Shown in pieces: positions 1 to 12,732 of a stretch of DNA of 64,000 nucleotides. The stretch lies in the NCBI GenBank assembly GCA_003344405.1, contig NOWV01000028.1, forward strand, positions 496,001 to 560,000. The letters run 5' to 3'. Position 1 is the stretch's first letter. Every line of letters starts with the position of its first letter. This stretch comes from Trichoplax sp. H2. Lineage: Eukaryota > Placozoa > Uniplacotomia > Trichoplacea. Made by a program: the position numbers and the translations under genes. The notes beneath the pieces are model-generated. The model worked only from the letters and a program-made list of their open reading frames with translations. It was not told the DNA's origin and did not search any database.

Positions 1-3000
1 GGTGATAATTTAGCACATTCTGAAAATTTTTTTCATTTAAAACATTCTATTGTCTAATATTTTTATTATCGCGTTAAGAAAGTAAAATTTTTATACTTCA
101 GAATATATTATATTAAGATAGGGTATAAATATGCATTGTCCTGATCGAAATATGCTTTGATTGTATACCTTCGTTTTCCCACACGCATTCGATAAATTCC
201 AGTATTTGCAACCAGCTTTGACAGGACATCGTGGGCACATTACCATATGTTTGCCTTCGTTGCATACCTGATGACTAAATATTGTCCAAGTAAGATTTAT
301 TTAGAGTCGATTTAAATGGTAAAATATAATACGATGTTCATTAGTCAATTTGATCCTTAAGATGTTTATGATATTTGCACCTACAGTTGTATCGCTATCA
401 CATAAATATTATCAAACGGTATTGCTATCTGAATATAGCTGTCATTAGAGGAATGGTTTCATAAGTAGTCGTATACTGTATGGCAAGCTGATCAAACTAA
501 TATTCTCGTATTACGTGGTATAATAATTGTAGATACTGATACTGCTTGTATATTAAAAATTATTTTTCGGTTTTCTATTGTACATTGCTTACTATTCTAA
601 CCTCAAATGCATTTACAGAATTATCTATGCGTATAAAGGTTAATGTTATACAATAAATCAATAGTATATCTCATTGAACTTACGCTATTGGATTCTGATT
701 CATTGTTAATATACTATATATAAAAACTAAAAATCCCATAGTAGCTGCTGGTAGTAACCAAGCTGTATAAAACCCTATAGAAATAGTAAAAAAATTCATA
801 TTGTAACCGATAACCTGCATAATGACTAGTCCTGTAAGGAATAGTTTGGATTGAGTATTTATACTCTGTGAAAAAATCTAGACTCGAATTAATTAGTATT
901 GTAAGGAATATGCTGAACGTACCTAACCACGCAAAATATATAGCAACTTTTTCGCCGAAATACAATCGAATATTTTCAATTGGTTGATATTTATACCATA
1001 TACTAAATCTTCCCCAATATTTGCGTAATATCTATAAGAATAGGAGAGATTATTTCAGATTATTTAGCAATAAATCGTGTTATAGTTACTGCATTAATTT
1101 GCTAAAAATGCATATATCTATAGTAGCAGTTAATGAGGATAGTAATTTCGATAGTCGATTTATAACTAACATTTCGTGCATTATAATAATCTTCACGGGG
1201 CAGTGGATTCTTCTGCAGATCAACTTCTTCTGTATAGATATTTTTATAGTTTCCCTACAATCAGTACCACAGTCCCCCAAAATTAGCAGTATTATAATTA
1301 AAATTTATGCATAAATTCGAATCGTAAACTTGATGTAATTGCTATGCTATTTGCATTGTTTGGCCAGCTTGGTCATTACATCTATTATAGTAGTATTGAG
1401 CTGACAATTATATAAAGAATGTCATATCGTTATTACATCATGTAATGGATAACCAGCAGTGAATATTCCTTCCTGTTCTAAACGATCGATCCCTGTTAAA
1501 CGTAATTTATACGATATTTATGATACACTGCAATGTATAATTTATATATAATTACTTCAATTTAATTTATGAAACTGCAATTATATATCATGTATATGTT
1601 GTAGTAAAATGGCTAACCAATTTCTCCTCGTCGTTTCGAACCATATGGCATATTTGCTAATATGTGATATGCCTGTGAAAATTAAGTAAGTTATATTATC
1701 TAGTTATTTCACAATTTTATCAATTTAATTGGAATAACTCAAATATTAATGCTTTGATGACTAATTTAAAGGTTGATGGGTACAAATATAAATCAGGTGA
1801 GACTAAATCTATGTAATACCACTCGTGATCTTTCGGCAGATGTAAACATTGTTTCAGGATCGCGATGGCCAATAAACCTAACAGCAAGAATGAAATGTTA
1901 CTTATATAATTATAAGTATATTATAAATTTCTTAACTAATACGTAATTACCACTTTAACTAAGCAGAATACATACAAGTATACGTAAATCTACTTGTATG
2001 AACTTATAAGCAATATATTAACCTTGATATAACACAGTTGATAGCAAACACGCAGCGTTAGGATAATTTAAAATATATGGCATATCTGGAATTGAATAAC
2101 TTACTTTTGAATTTTACTCTCAGCATATTGAGTTGTAACATAATATTTTGGCTCGTAAGGTAACCGTTGCTTCATAATATTGGGACAACAGAAGCGCCTG
2201 AGCTGTCTTTCTGACCATTGACGTCTAATTTCTTGATTAGTCTGTAAATAAAAGACGAATTTAACAGAATTATCAATATTGTGTATATTGAGGCAATAAT
2301 CGATTGTATTTACCTGTAATTTGACACGGCAAAGTAGTTCTTCAGCATGCTTTGAAAATATTGGCCATGGAATATGAACTTTATAAAACATTATCGTAGA
2401 TTTATCAGAATGCTTTTGTGCCTAATACGTGAAAAGATGAAGTATTATCGGTTAATAGCATACTCTAAAATTTTCTATTGTATATTATAGGATCAATTTC
2501 TCTGATTAATGTCCTAGGCATCATCTATTATCTAATATTATTTAGTCCATACGTGTATATTTGGAGTATAAACAAATTATAAACATTATCAAGCAGAAAT
2601 CGATCTTGTTTACTTCTTCAATTGCTAGGCCATGGCTGATAATATTCTTAATGTATCGACGGCGAAATTTCTCATGAGCAGGATTAGATTTTTGACCAAC
2701 TACTTTCTCATATGCAATTACAAAATCTATTTGGATAATATCAAACAAAAACAATTCATTAACATATTTATGTACTGAAATGTCTCGAATTTACCGGATA
2801 AGTTGCGAATTTGATAATACTTCATATCAATTTGAAAATAAGACTCGTAAAATGACTGCCTAGGTGTACATAGAAGTAAGATAGCGCATTCTAAAGTATA
2901 CTTTGAAATCAATTGCCAATCTAAACTTCTGCATACCTATTTTCCTTTTTCCATCAGTAAAATACAAAGTTGGATGCTTATATTCGTATTCTGGTGTTAC

Positions 3001-5824
3001 CTCTGGTTCTGTCATATTGATTGTGATAGCCTAAAAGGGCAATAGTTGTTAGTATATATTATTGATTTTTATTGATTTTTATTTACAATATATTTAAACT
3101 ATAACTGTAACTAAAAAAACTAATATATCCCTAGTCACATGAGAATTATTAACTAACTATGACTTATATGATAGTAGGAATCGATGTAAATAAAACAGAT
3201 TAACAATATATTAATACATTACCAATACTATGATATCGATTAATATATATCAATTCTATGCCTACTTATATAGACCTCTGATTTGTAGGCCTATTTTTAT
3301 TGTGCCTAACAGCGTATAGGAGTATAATAGAAAATAGATCATTTAAAAAGGCTTTATATTGAGTATTATCTAGAGGGTTAAGGCCTAATAGTATGCAAAT
3401 TACGGAGACAGTTACCATAGAAACTAGAAGGACCACACCGTTTTGGGAATAATGGCTATCGAAATAGGAAGGAGTTGAAAATTGCGGATTCAACAGGTCG
3501 TTTTTAAACGATTAAATGATGGGATGGAATAAGACATCGATCTAATACTTTTGTTAATCGATTGATATATCATTTTACTAGACCAACTAGCTATCTAGTA
3601 GGCTTTTTTGATGATATAGAATATACTAGATGAAGCAAATATTGCTATAAATAACTTATAAGTAAATATACATATATTAAGGGATAGAAATAACGATGTC
3701 GTTGTAACTGTATTGAGAAAATTCGGGGAAATAAGAATAAAAGTGGACACAAGCATTATTAAATATTTAATACTACCGTAAAGATCATTGATTATTTATT
3801 ATAATCTTCCACAAAATTATAGGAAGATATTTGTCTATTGAGAAAATATATTAAAATCAAGTGAGATCAAGGATGGTCATATTCATGTTCGTGACTTAGT
3901 TGCGAAGTTTATAAATCTATTAGAGCCGTTTACATTAGCCAAGATTATTATTCTACGATTAGTAAGCAAAAGAAGGGCTGTAATGCAAATTAACCATTCA
4001 ACCTTCTTGAAATAAACAAATAACTAACTCTAATTACTAGTTTACAATATCTTTATCCTATGTCGACGCTAAATTCAATTTTGCTGTTGTTGTGAAAATG
4101 ATCGTAAATCCTATTCATTTAATTCAGCAAACAACGTAAGCCAAATAAACTAGCGAAAAGTACCTGTCTTAAAATGAGATCCTGGTAGGAACTGGTAAAA
4201 TTGTACAAGGACGAAAATTAAGCTACTTTGCAGTTAGCTGCTTTTAGAATTTAGTCAATATCAGTTTGATAACTGTTCGTAAGAGCAGCGTATGGAAACT
4301 TTTTTCATCCTTCAATTGACCATTAAAGTAATTAAGAAATACGAATTTACTCCTTCCTTTTTCGCGATTAATTAACGGAAACAATCACTCAATATAGAAT
4401 TCATTGATAAATCTCATGAGAATGATGAAAAATAGAATAGATTATTTTATCTTGAAAAGTTCTACAGCTGCCTTGCTTGCGTTGACGATTACTTAAGGTC
4501 TTATTATAGATATTATTAATCGACTTTTACGACATGTCCATGTAATAAATATATCGTGTGACATGTAAATGATCTCAGTTATGAATCTGAAGACATGAAT
4601 AAGCTATGTTACGGTGATTTGTGAAAGAAGTAAATCGAGAGAGATGCATCAAATGTACTGAGAAAATGTACAGCATTTTTCTTGGTATAAGCTTGCTCAT
4701 AATTGAATCTTCGTGCTCTTACTTTTAATACTTGCAATTTAATTGGTGATATTAAGAAAGCATTAAGGTTATAAATAGGATGAATCAAACTTCAAGTACC
4801 GGTAGAACAAGCTAATGCTGGCTTATTTAGGTGAAAAAGCGAACCGATATGTTTCATCATTCAAGCTATACTATTGAACTTATCGAGAATAGAAGATGGT
4901 AGAGAAAAGCTAGAATAAGTAGTACGAAGGGAATCTCTGCCTTGTCAATTAATACTGCAGCGTAATCCATATTTCCTACTTTACTTCCCTAGGATATTAC
5001 GTTACCCTATCTCTTTTACGATATTATTTCGTAGTTGAACATTAGAAAATTGCTATTTTTTTTCAATAATCTGCCTATTCTGACGATATTATGTTAATCC
5101 TAAATCGGTCAATAACGGTAGGCGCGATTATGTACACAATCTGCCCTTGACAATCACTAATAGCGGCAATATTTAAGTAGCAGCTAGTTGCTGTAAGTAA
5201 TATTCTGAGAATATCTGACATGGCTGTTTAACTAGAACTTGATCAGCTGATATAGGAGTAGGTATAGTATTATATAATTATCTCTGACCACTTATCAAAT
5301 TTCGTTAGGAAAATCTACTAAAGAAATTATTGCTTGGACGAATCCTACGTAACATGGCTAATACTCGAATAAAGTATCGATGTGGATAATTTCTTGCGTT
5401 AATTAGAGAAAAATTGATAGCGCAATATTTTTCTTTACCATGAAATGCGTTGATCAGTAGTTGTAAAGTAAGAGTACGAAATTTAGCAGTCTACAGTTAC
5501 TAGATTCAATGTTTTACGTACGGTAAAAAAATGGCAAAGTAAAAGAATATCAGAAGATAATCTCAAAACCGATTAATTGACTAGAGGGATGAATTCTACA
5601 CTAAACAATCTCGCAACGAATGAATGTCCTTCTGTTTAAAAATTGCTTTTACCCATTAGCTTTTTGCGATTGATTACTTTAAATCTAGGAAAATAGAATT
5701 CCTTTACCTGTTGGCCCGCTTCCTGTTGGATAGATAAATCGTCGGTTTCATCGTCGGTTGTAGCATTGATCGTTGACTCCTCGGGGTTTTTCTTTTTCTT
5801 TTTAAATAATTTCTTAAACTTCAT
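1..5824 (-). CDS. Anoctamin (TMEM16 family), 5' part, runs off the left edge
   Basis: Anoctamins are dimeric membrane proteins acting as calcium-activated chloride channels or lipid scramblases. Exons read on the minus strand: 5824-5708 (probable), 3030-2937, 2726-2614, 2412-2314, 2241-2105, 1877-1820, 1672-1618, 1492-1437, 1254-1171, 1031-923, 774-684, 274-169 and 19-1 (partial). All have GT-AG borders and matching phases, giving about 379 residues. In order they encode a Lys-rich acidic N-terminus, the dimerisation-domain start (DGKRKIDFVIAYE), FYKVHIPWPIFSKHAEELL, the AERSRVAYHILANMPYG segment, GIDRLEQEGIFTAGYPLHD, the family signature YFGEKVAIYFAWLG with the first membrane helix, and the cysteine loop MCPRCPVKAGCKYWNLS. 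The pore helices and calcium-binding acidic residues lie outside the window. The first exon (5824-5708) is 2.7 kb upstream and joined only by phase, so the alternative start is the ATG at 3015. The subfamily cannot be named. Confidence 0.9.
3031..5707. other. Probable anoctamin intron 1, no gene seen
   Basis: AT-rich sequence between the putative first anoctamin exon and the exon at 3030-2937. I see no exon-like stretch with family similarity. A minus-strand open frame at 3266-3493 lacks an ATG and looks like chance. Confidence 0.4.
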
Positions 5825-8493
5825 TTTCCCTTCAGTTAATTATTACAATCTACTTATTACTTTTAGAAACTAACAGGCACCAAATGGCAGGTACCGATGA
5901 ATTTGAAGTCAGGTATAATATTCACTTTTCTCTCGTTAATATTTTACGCCTTCTGACAAAGTGAAAATCTTACGATCGCACTACAATCACTCAATAAAAC
6001 TTTCTAGCCACCTGTATATGGTTGGTACATCTATTAATAGACCAACCAAAGGATTTCTTAATAGGCATATACGTATAAAATTATTGTAGCGGGCTAGTGT
6101 TATTTTTTATTCATGTTGTCTATAGAATAAAGACTATAAATTCATTTATAGCATTACTGTCAAGAATAACATTACTAAAATGATCAAATAATAATCTATG
6201 CATAAAAGGTTGATCTTCATTAAGTAAAACCTAGCCAGCCTGAATGAATCAATACAACGTAATTCAATGCCTTAATTTTCATGACAATGGTTGCTACATT
6301 TCCTAGCTATAGGTTCTCTAACTCCTATTATGACGCAAACTACTTCTTTAAAATAATAAACTCGATTGAATATATTTTCTACCTTTGAATTATTAACCTA
6401 GTATCCTATTGCGACTCGATAAGCTATTTTTGATTATTTTAGCTTTGGAAAACTGAAAAAGATTTGACAGGAGATTAGCCCTATCTTATTATGTATACAA
6501 GTCGTAAGCTATCGTTCCTTTCCTCTTTCATTTATTGACTTATGTTATGGATATCAATTTTAGGCTTCAGGCGAAGTTTTATTTAATTGAATCCCTAGGA
6601 AGTCAAGGTTAATTGGAGAGCTGTTGACAAAACAGTGAAGTAATTTATGGCGTTACCATAATTTCCCCTTGGTAATTAATATAATAATCAGCCTATCTGA
6701 TGGTTTCTATTGCATTTGAATTTGAAAAACGCTTATTCTATGAAAGCAACTATCTCGTCTTGTGGGAATTTATTCCCATCGGTATTATACTAAAGAGAAT
6801 AACAGTCATATTTATATAAGAATGCACTATTCCCCCTTGAAAATACAAGTACAATAAAATCTACACTACAATTCTTATTGCTAGCTATCCATTCAATTTT
6901 GCTGAATGTCACCTAGCTAAAAGAATCTATTTAACATTTGCCGACATGCAGTAAGCAATCCCATTAGCAAAGGAGGACGCTGTATTTGAAAGTTGAGATA
7001 AAAGGAGTTGATGCAAGGCTATTTAGCTATCATAATTATTAAAATCATGTAAGTTGGCTAAATGATGGTTATATAAACTGAAAATACTGTATCTAATACT
7101 AATTTACATGGGTTTATAGCAGCTATTATGTGATCGGTACGGATTCTTAGGCTTATTTATTTATTAGGCTTTAATTGTATCTATACGTTATATAGGATTT
7201 TCCTAGTATAAATTAGATCCTAAATCGCTGCACTCTGCGCATAGGCCGTGCATATGAATGAATCGATCTAATTGTCATCATTTTTAATTATAAGTCATTT
7301 ATGAGTGGTACAAAATCATATCATAGACACTATTTCTAAAACGAGGTTACAGCTATTTATACGAGTTCTACTATGAACGAAATAACACATTTCTAATCAT
7401 TGTAGTGGCTTAATATTGAAATTATACTAACACTAATAATTATACTGAATAGGTTTAGAGCATCTACTATGCGATCGGTAATGATCGTCACGCTTATTTT
7501 GTTTAGACTGTACTTACATCCACACGTTATATAGGATTTTCTTAATATAAACTATATCCTTAATCGCTGTACTCTACGCATAGACTGTACAGTGTACATA
7601 TGAATGAATCGATCTAATTATAATCATTTTAATCACAAGTCATTTATGTGCATTACAAAATGATATCATGGTGCCATTCTAAAACCAAGTAAAGCTATTT
7701 GTATGAGCTCTGCTATGAACGAAATAACATAATTCTAGTCATTATAACAACTTGATATTAAAATTATACTTTAATGCTACTGAGTTTGCCAAATAGAACA
7801 AAAGGTTGAGTAATAGATATAACATTACTGGTATCAGCTAGTATGAATTTAATCAGAGCCTAATTGTAGTAGGAATATTCTGATTGTGGAACATATTTGG
7901 CCTCCTATTATTATTATTAAGTATGTTTTCACTAAATATATATTGAAAATTAAATTATTTTATGTTAGTAGTTATTATGAGGATAGCCCTGTCTGATATA
8001 TCTGATCTACTTATCAATGACTCATGCTATAAACGGGCTATTTATTGATAGTAAATAATTTTAATGGCAAATAGATATTCTCAGACATTTAAATAGTACT
8101 GTTGATGATCAGCTAGATACATAGGATACAAGAATAAACTAGATCGAACAAGAAGAGTAGCGGCTCTAGATAAAATGCTTTGCTTCTTCTTGATACATAG
8201 TTGGAAGCGAGACATCAAAATTTCTCTCGAGCCCATTGATTAGTATAATAGAAATGGCGGGTTGTTACAACTAATATAACTACTTCATTAATACTAGTAC
8301 ATACGAGTAGATTGGAAGATGTAATTTTAACTGACGCTTGTTAGAATAAATTGTAAATAATCAAAAGTTGATTCTTTATTAAAAAGTATGACATACAGTA
8401 TGTAATTTATCAGTACATTTTAACTTTGTTCTTTCTGACATATTTTTAATATCAACAAAATCGAATAACTGATATCGCGATTTATGGAAATGA
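5825..8493. other. Intergenic region with a diverged tandem duplication
   Basis: AT-rich intergenic DNA between the 5' end of the anoctamin gene and the 3' end of NIP7. No coding exon is recognised. It contains a two-copy duplication, listed separately. Confidence 0.6.
7110..7770. repeat. Diverged direct duplication, two copies of about 320 bp
   Basis: Copy 1 is about 7110-7428 and copy 2 about 7450-7770. Shared landmarks in the same order: cgttatataggattttc, catatgaatgaatcgatcta, aagtcatttatg and ctatgaacgaaataacat. The copies differ by many substitutions and small indels, so the duplication is not recent. Neither copy is coding. Confidence 0.8.
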
Positions 8494-10165
8494 TTATAAT
8501 AATGTTTCTTCGGTTCTAAGATATTCGCCGACGTCTGCTTGATGGAATGTCACGATGGATGACGGATCAGCTCGTCTGCACTCCTGCGTCGATTTAGCTG
8601 ATACACCAAAACCCTTGTAGAGTATTATCGATTAAGGTGAAAGGTAAGTATGTTATACTTTATATTCAAATAGATAAAGCACATAAATATTTCTTTTCAA
8701 TGTTATGCTTTAGCCATAGCAATTACAGTAGTAGACGCATCCTATAGAAATAAGAAATAGTTTATAGGTCTATACTTACTAAAGGAACATCACTCATGGA
8801 CATAACAATCACTCCTTGATATTTGGAGGTACTATCAGTGATTCGTCCTAGATGAGACTTTAAAACATGGTTTCCATAAAGAAAGGATTGCTCGCCATTG
8901 GGCTTAACCCAAACTTTAAACTATATTAATACAAGCAAAATTTCTGATTACTTAAGAGTACATAGTTTAAGCTGTTGTGAGAATAATATTCAGAAGATTC
9001 GATAGGAGAGTCTTTAGCGGAAGTAGACAGATATCAAAACTTACTTGTGCATAAGGAGCTAAATAATCTAAGGCTGTCATATATAACCTAAATTTGCCAG
9101 TCTTTGTAAATTTACCAAAGCACGTACCAAAACTTACTAATTCCTTTCTTGCAAAATTATTTGCTGTGAGCATAATTTTTTCACTGTATAGACAAACCAA
9201 GTAGTAGGTAGTAGTTAGGCTTGTAAACCGTTTAATATACTCGTATAGTTCAATTGATTATGAAAGTGGGTCAAAGCATGGTGAGATTGAAAAATTGAAT
9301 CAACATTGCTAAAGATATGAGTCGTTTTAGTGACGAGTATACTCGCATTGACACGCATAGTTAGTAATAATAATAGCTAGATCATCCGTTTCAAAAGGGA
9401 CTCAGATGAGAACAGCCGTTGATGCAGTCAATACCAGAATTGAAGATAATAATTATAAGTAAAAGCGACAATGCTACCATGCGGACTACTCGAAAAGGTA
9501 TATAATAGAATCAGTACTAACCTGGCATAAAATACACGATCCTTATGCAATCTGAAGCAATAGCTTGCATCAGGTCGATCCAATAAAAGTTTGATATTCT
9601 CAGGAGAAATACTGCAAGGATAAGATGTCATTTATTGATTAGCAAGTAGCGAGAAATAATTGATTGAGCAAGTGGTTTACGAACGAAGTGATGGAAATAC
9701 GTTATAACGATAACAAGGTAAGATTGCATGCTGGATTTAATCAAGCCTATGAGTACTTCCCAGTCGATGAAGGTAAGTTTGAGCTACCCTATTGCAGAGT
9801 ACTACCAACTATGCTGCTAGCACTACTGCTTGCACTTTTGCTGACTAAAATACTGTCCATCACTTGCTAGTGGCAATTTCTACCAGCTGGATATTATCAT
9901 TTAGAACAAGTATCTTCAAGGAATAGTCATTACGTTAGCATTGATGATAAAAGTGTTGATCGTTTACGATACTACGAATTCCAGGAAATGATCGAAGATG
10001 ATGAAGGATACTGTTAGACTAAAGTCGTTGTTGGTCATTCTCAGCAGAGCTGGATAGTACAATTCTTGAATTGACTGATGCCTATTTACCATGCTAAATT
10101 TCAACTTACTATTTTGCTAATTTTTCAAAAAATGTTTTGGTTTCTTCAGCCGTTAGAGGTCTCAT
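8494..10165 (-). CDS. NIP7: 60S ribosome biogenesis protein NIP7
   Basis: NIP7 acts in the nucleus in pre-rRNA processing and 60S subunit assembly; its C-terminal PUA domain binds RNA. Exons on the minus strand: 10165-10110, 9611-9522, 9183-9045, 8920-8780 and 8613-8494. Together they give 181 codons plus stop, matching the roughly 180 residues usual for the family, and all phases agree. The protein begins [19 protein letters not shown]. Conserved blocks include [27 protein letters not shown], seen across exons 2-3, then [42 protein letters not shown], and the end [17 protein letters not shown]. The start is fixed by the family's MRPLT opening. Intron 1 (9612-10109) holds a spliced reading frame on the other strand. 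Confidence 0.97.
9669..10017 (+). CDS. Small spliced reading frame nested in NIP7 intron 1, opposite strand
   Basis: Two candidate exons, 9669-9772 and 9887-10017, join across a 114-bp GT-AG intron (donor GTAAGT, acceptor taccag). The frame stays open to a TAG at 10015. It encodes about 78 residues, including [20 protein letters not shown] and [20 protein letters not shown], with an acidic end. There is no ATG at the 5' end; an acceptor-like ag sits just before it, so an upstream exon would be needed. The first part vaguely resembles a Tudor- or chromo-like barrel strand pattern, but this is a guess. It could be a fragment of a gene or a retained pseudogene piece. Everything lies within NIP7 intron 1. 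Confidence 0.35.
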
Positions 10166-10332
10166 TTCCGATAAATAACAGCTGGAATGGATAAAAATGG
10201 AAATGAATCGATATCACAATATTCCCAATCCAGTCTATGACGATTGAAATCAGCTGGAAATGTTGGAAGATGGCTTGCAGTTATGGAAGACTTGTACGAG
10301 CTAATATTGATATGAAGTGTAAGTGCATGCTT

Positions 10333-11385
10333 GCCATGCGCTGTGCTATAAAAGTGATTGCAAATTAACTTTTGGAAACTTCCTATTAGTATTAGTATGA
10401 GCGCAAACGATTGATTGGGTACGGAGGCGTGCAACAACTTCCCCTACTGTTCTGTACTATTGGCTCAATCTCGGCCACCTTAGTACAGTACCACTACTAT
10501 CAGGCAAGAAAGCCTCTTGTATACAGTACTATACACTGCACACTCACAGTGTACTGTACTGTACAGTACAGTGCACAATCAGTGTACTGTACAGTACTAT
10601 AAAGTATACTGTACACATATACAGTATACAGTATATATATATGTACTGTATACAGTATATGTATACAGTATATATACATATACAGTATACTGTATATATA
10701 TATATATAACTATACTGTAGGCTGATGGAGTAAGGGGTGACATCATTTGAGATACTGTACACTCACAATGTACTGTACTACATGTATATATACAGATACT
10801 TAACTATACTGTAGGCTGATGGAGTGAGGGGTGACATCAATTGAGATACTGTACACTCACAATGTACTGTACTATATATATATATATATATAGATATAGA
10901 TATAGATCTATAGGCTGATGGAGTGAGGGGTGACATCATTTGAGATACTGTACACTCACAATGTACTGTACTATATATATATATAGTTATTAACTATATA
11001 TATACATATACATATATTTAACTATACTGTAGGCTGATGGAGTGAGGGGTGACATCATTTGAGATACTGTACACTCACAATATACTGTACTATATACTGT
11101 ATATAACTATATACTGTATATATACAGTATATAGTTNNNNNNNNNNNNNNNNNNNNGCCATGCGCTGTGCTATAAAAGTGATTGCAAATTGACTCTTGGA
11201 AACTTCCTATTAGCATTAGTATGAGCGCAAACGATTGATTGGGTACGGAGGCATGCAACAACTTCCCCTTACTATTCTGTACTATTGGCTCAATCTCGGC
11301 CACCTTAGTACAGTACCACTACTATCAGGCAAGAAAGCCTCTCGTATACAGTACTATACACTGCACACTCACAGTGTACAGTACA
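10333..11385. repeat. Near-identical direct duplication of about 228 bp flanking repeat arrays
   Basis: The segment at 10333-10560, starting gccatgcgctgtgctataaa, recurs at about 11157-11385 directly after the first N run, with only a few differences. Both copies run into GTAC-rich sequence ending in the AT-rich array. This is either a tandem duplication of the whole unit (flank plus array) or two versions of one locus placed in series by the assembly. The gap between them supports caution. Confidence 0.85.
11137..11156. other. Assembly gap (20 N)
   Basis: A run of exactly 20 N between array sequence on the left and the second copy of the 228-bp segment on the right. The real length is unknown. 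Confidence 0.99.
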
Positions 11386-11754
11386 GTATGTACAGTACAG
11401 TACTGTACAGTACTATAAAGTATACTGTACACATATACAGTATATACTGTATATATATATATGTATATATAGTTATTAACTATATATATACATATATATA
11501 TATTTAACTATACTGTAGGCTGATGGAGTGAGGGGTGACATCATTTGAGATACTGTACACTCACAATGTACTGTACTATATATATATATATATATATATA
11601 GTTATTAACTATATATATACATATATATATTTAACTATACTGTAGGCTGATGGAGTGAGGGGTGACATCATTTGAGATACTGTACACTCACAATGTACTG
11701 TACTATATATATATATACATATATATATATTTAACTATACTGTAGGCTGATGGA

Positions 11755-11774
11755 NNNNNNNNNNNNNNNNNNNN
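11755..11774. other. Assembly gap (20 N)
   Basis: A second run of exactly 20 N that cuts through a core unit of the tandem array. Array copy number is therefore not reliable. Confidence 0.99.
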
Positions 11775-12732
11775 ATAACTATATACTGTATATATACAGT
11801 ATATAGTTATTAACTATATATATACATATATACTGTAGGCTGATGGAGTGAGGGGTGACATCATTTGAGATACTGTACACTCACAATGTACTGTACTATA
11901 TATATATAGTTATTAACTATATATATAGAGATAGATATAGATATACTGTATAGATATATCTATAGGCTGATGGAGTGAGGGGTGACATCATCTGAGATAC
12001 TGTACACTGTACTGTGCACTTTCAGCGTACGGTACAAACTTCAATTTGCTATCTGCTGTCAATAGACCGTTGCTATAGTAACTCAATACACGCATTTTAT
12101 TTCCATTGAATCCACTGAACAGAATAATGCTGTCTTGTAAACGACAACAAATTCTCTTAACAAACTCATACAATTGCATTGAAATAGACAAAAGTTATTA
12201 CACATAAAATGACTTATTACAAGGGCTTAATACGCGTATCGACAGTAGTGTATCGTATGTAGCAGGGAACACAACGTACTCATATAGACGAGTGCATTGA
12301 CTATTGACGGTCTTTATGAAAGGTGAGTTTGCCAGTCCGACACAACTTGTGAGTTGTAAATATTATCCAAAAGTCATCGATTACCGAAAATCACTGCACA
12401 GAGAAAATTAATGACTATACACTTATTGATTCCTTCTTGATTACAGAAAGTTTCACTTCATTTATATCTTATTATTCTTATATTAGCCATGGTTGAATAG
12501 TAAGTGCATGTCAACATGACTTTTTAATTTCCCATACGTATTTTGTACTGTGCCTGCTTTATTATTACAATTTTATGACCATTTTGAAATGAGTAGCACT
12601 TATACATGAAGCAATACTCAATTTAATGCTCTACTGTACTTGACCACTATATTGAAATTCTGTATCTTGTCAAAGATCAACTACAGTAGATAAACGTACA
12701 TTACTTTGAAACTACTGAAAGAAATACATGCA

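Larger units (their letters stand above)
10720..12030. repeat. Tandem array with conserved 60-bp core and variable AT spacers
   Basis: Nine cores begin gctgatggagtgaggggtg and continue through gacatcatttgagatactgt to a cactcacaatgtactgtact end. They start near 10721, 10814, 10913, 11032, 11518, 11645, 11745 (cut by N), 11838 and 11965. Cores are nearly identical, while the spacers are runs of tatata, gttattaac and tactgtatata of different length. The period is roughly 93-130 bp. Spacers are strongly self-complementary. Many short open frames here are repeat artefacts. Confidence 0.9.

Noticed and set aside
3266-3493. Minus-strand frame with two hydrophobic stretches inside the putative anoctamin intron
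   Set aside because: No ATG, no acceptor in the right phase, and AT-rich DNA easily yields hydrophobic frames.
10517-11507. Several overlapping open frames rich in Tyr, Val, Cys and Thr on both strands
   Set aside because: They are translations of tactgtac and tatata repeats. Composition is periodic and frames break at every spacer change.
11988-12191. Minus-strand frame ending in the repeat array (FVKRICCRLQDSIILFSGFN)
   Set aside because: Part of it looks protein-like, but it enters the GTAC repeat at one end and lacks splice partners. Too weak to call.
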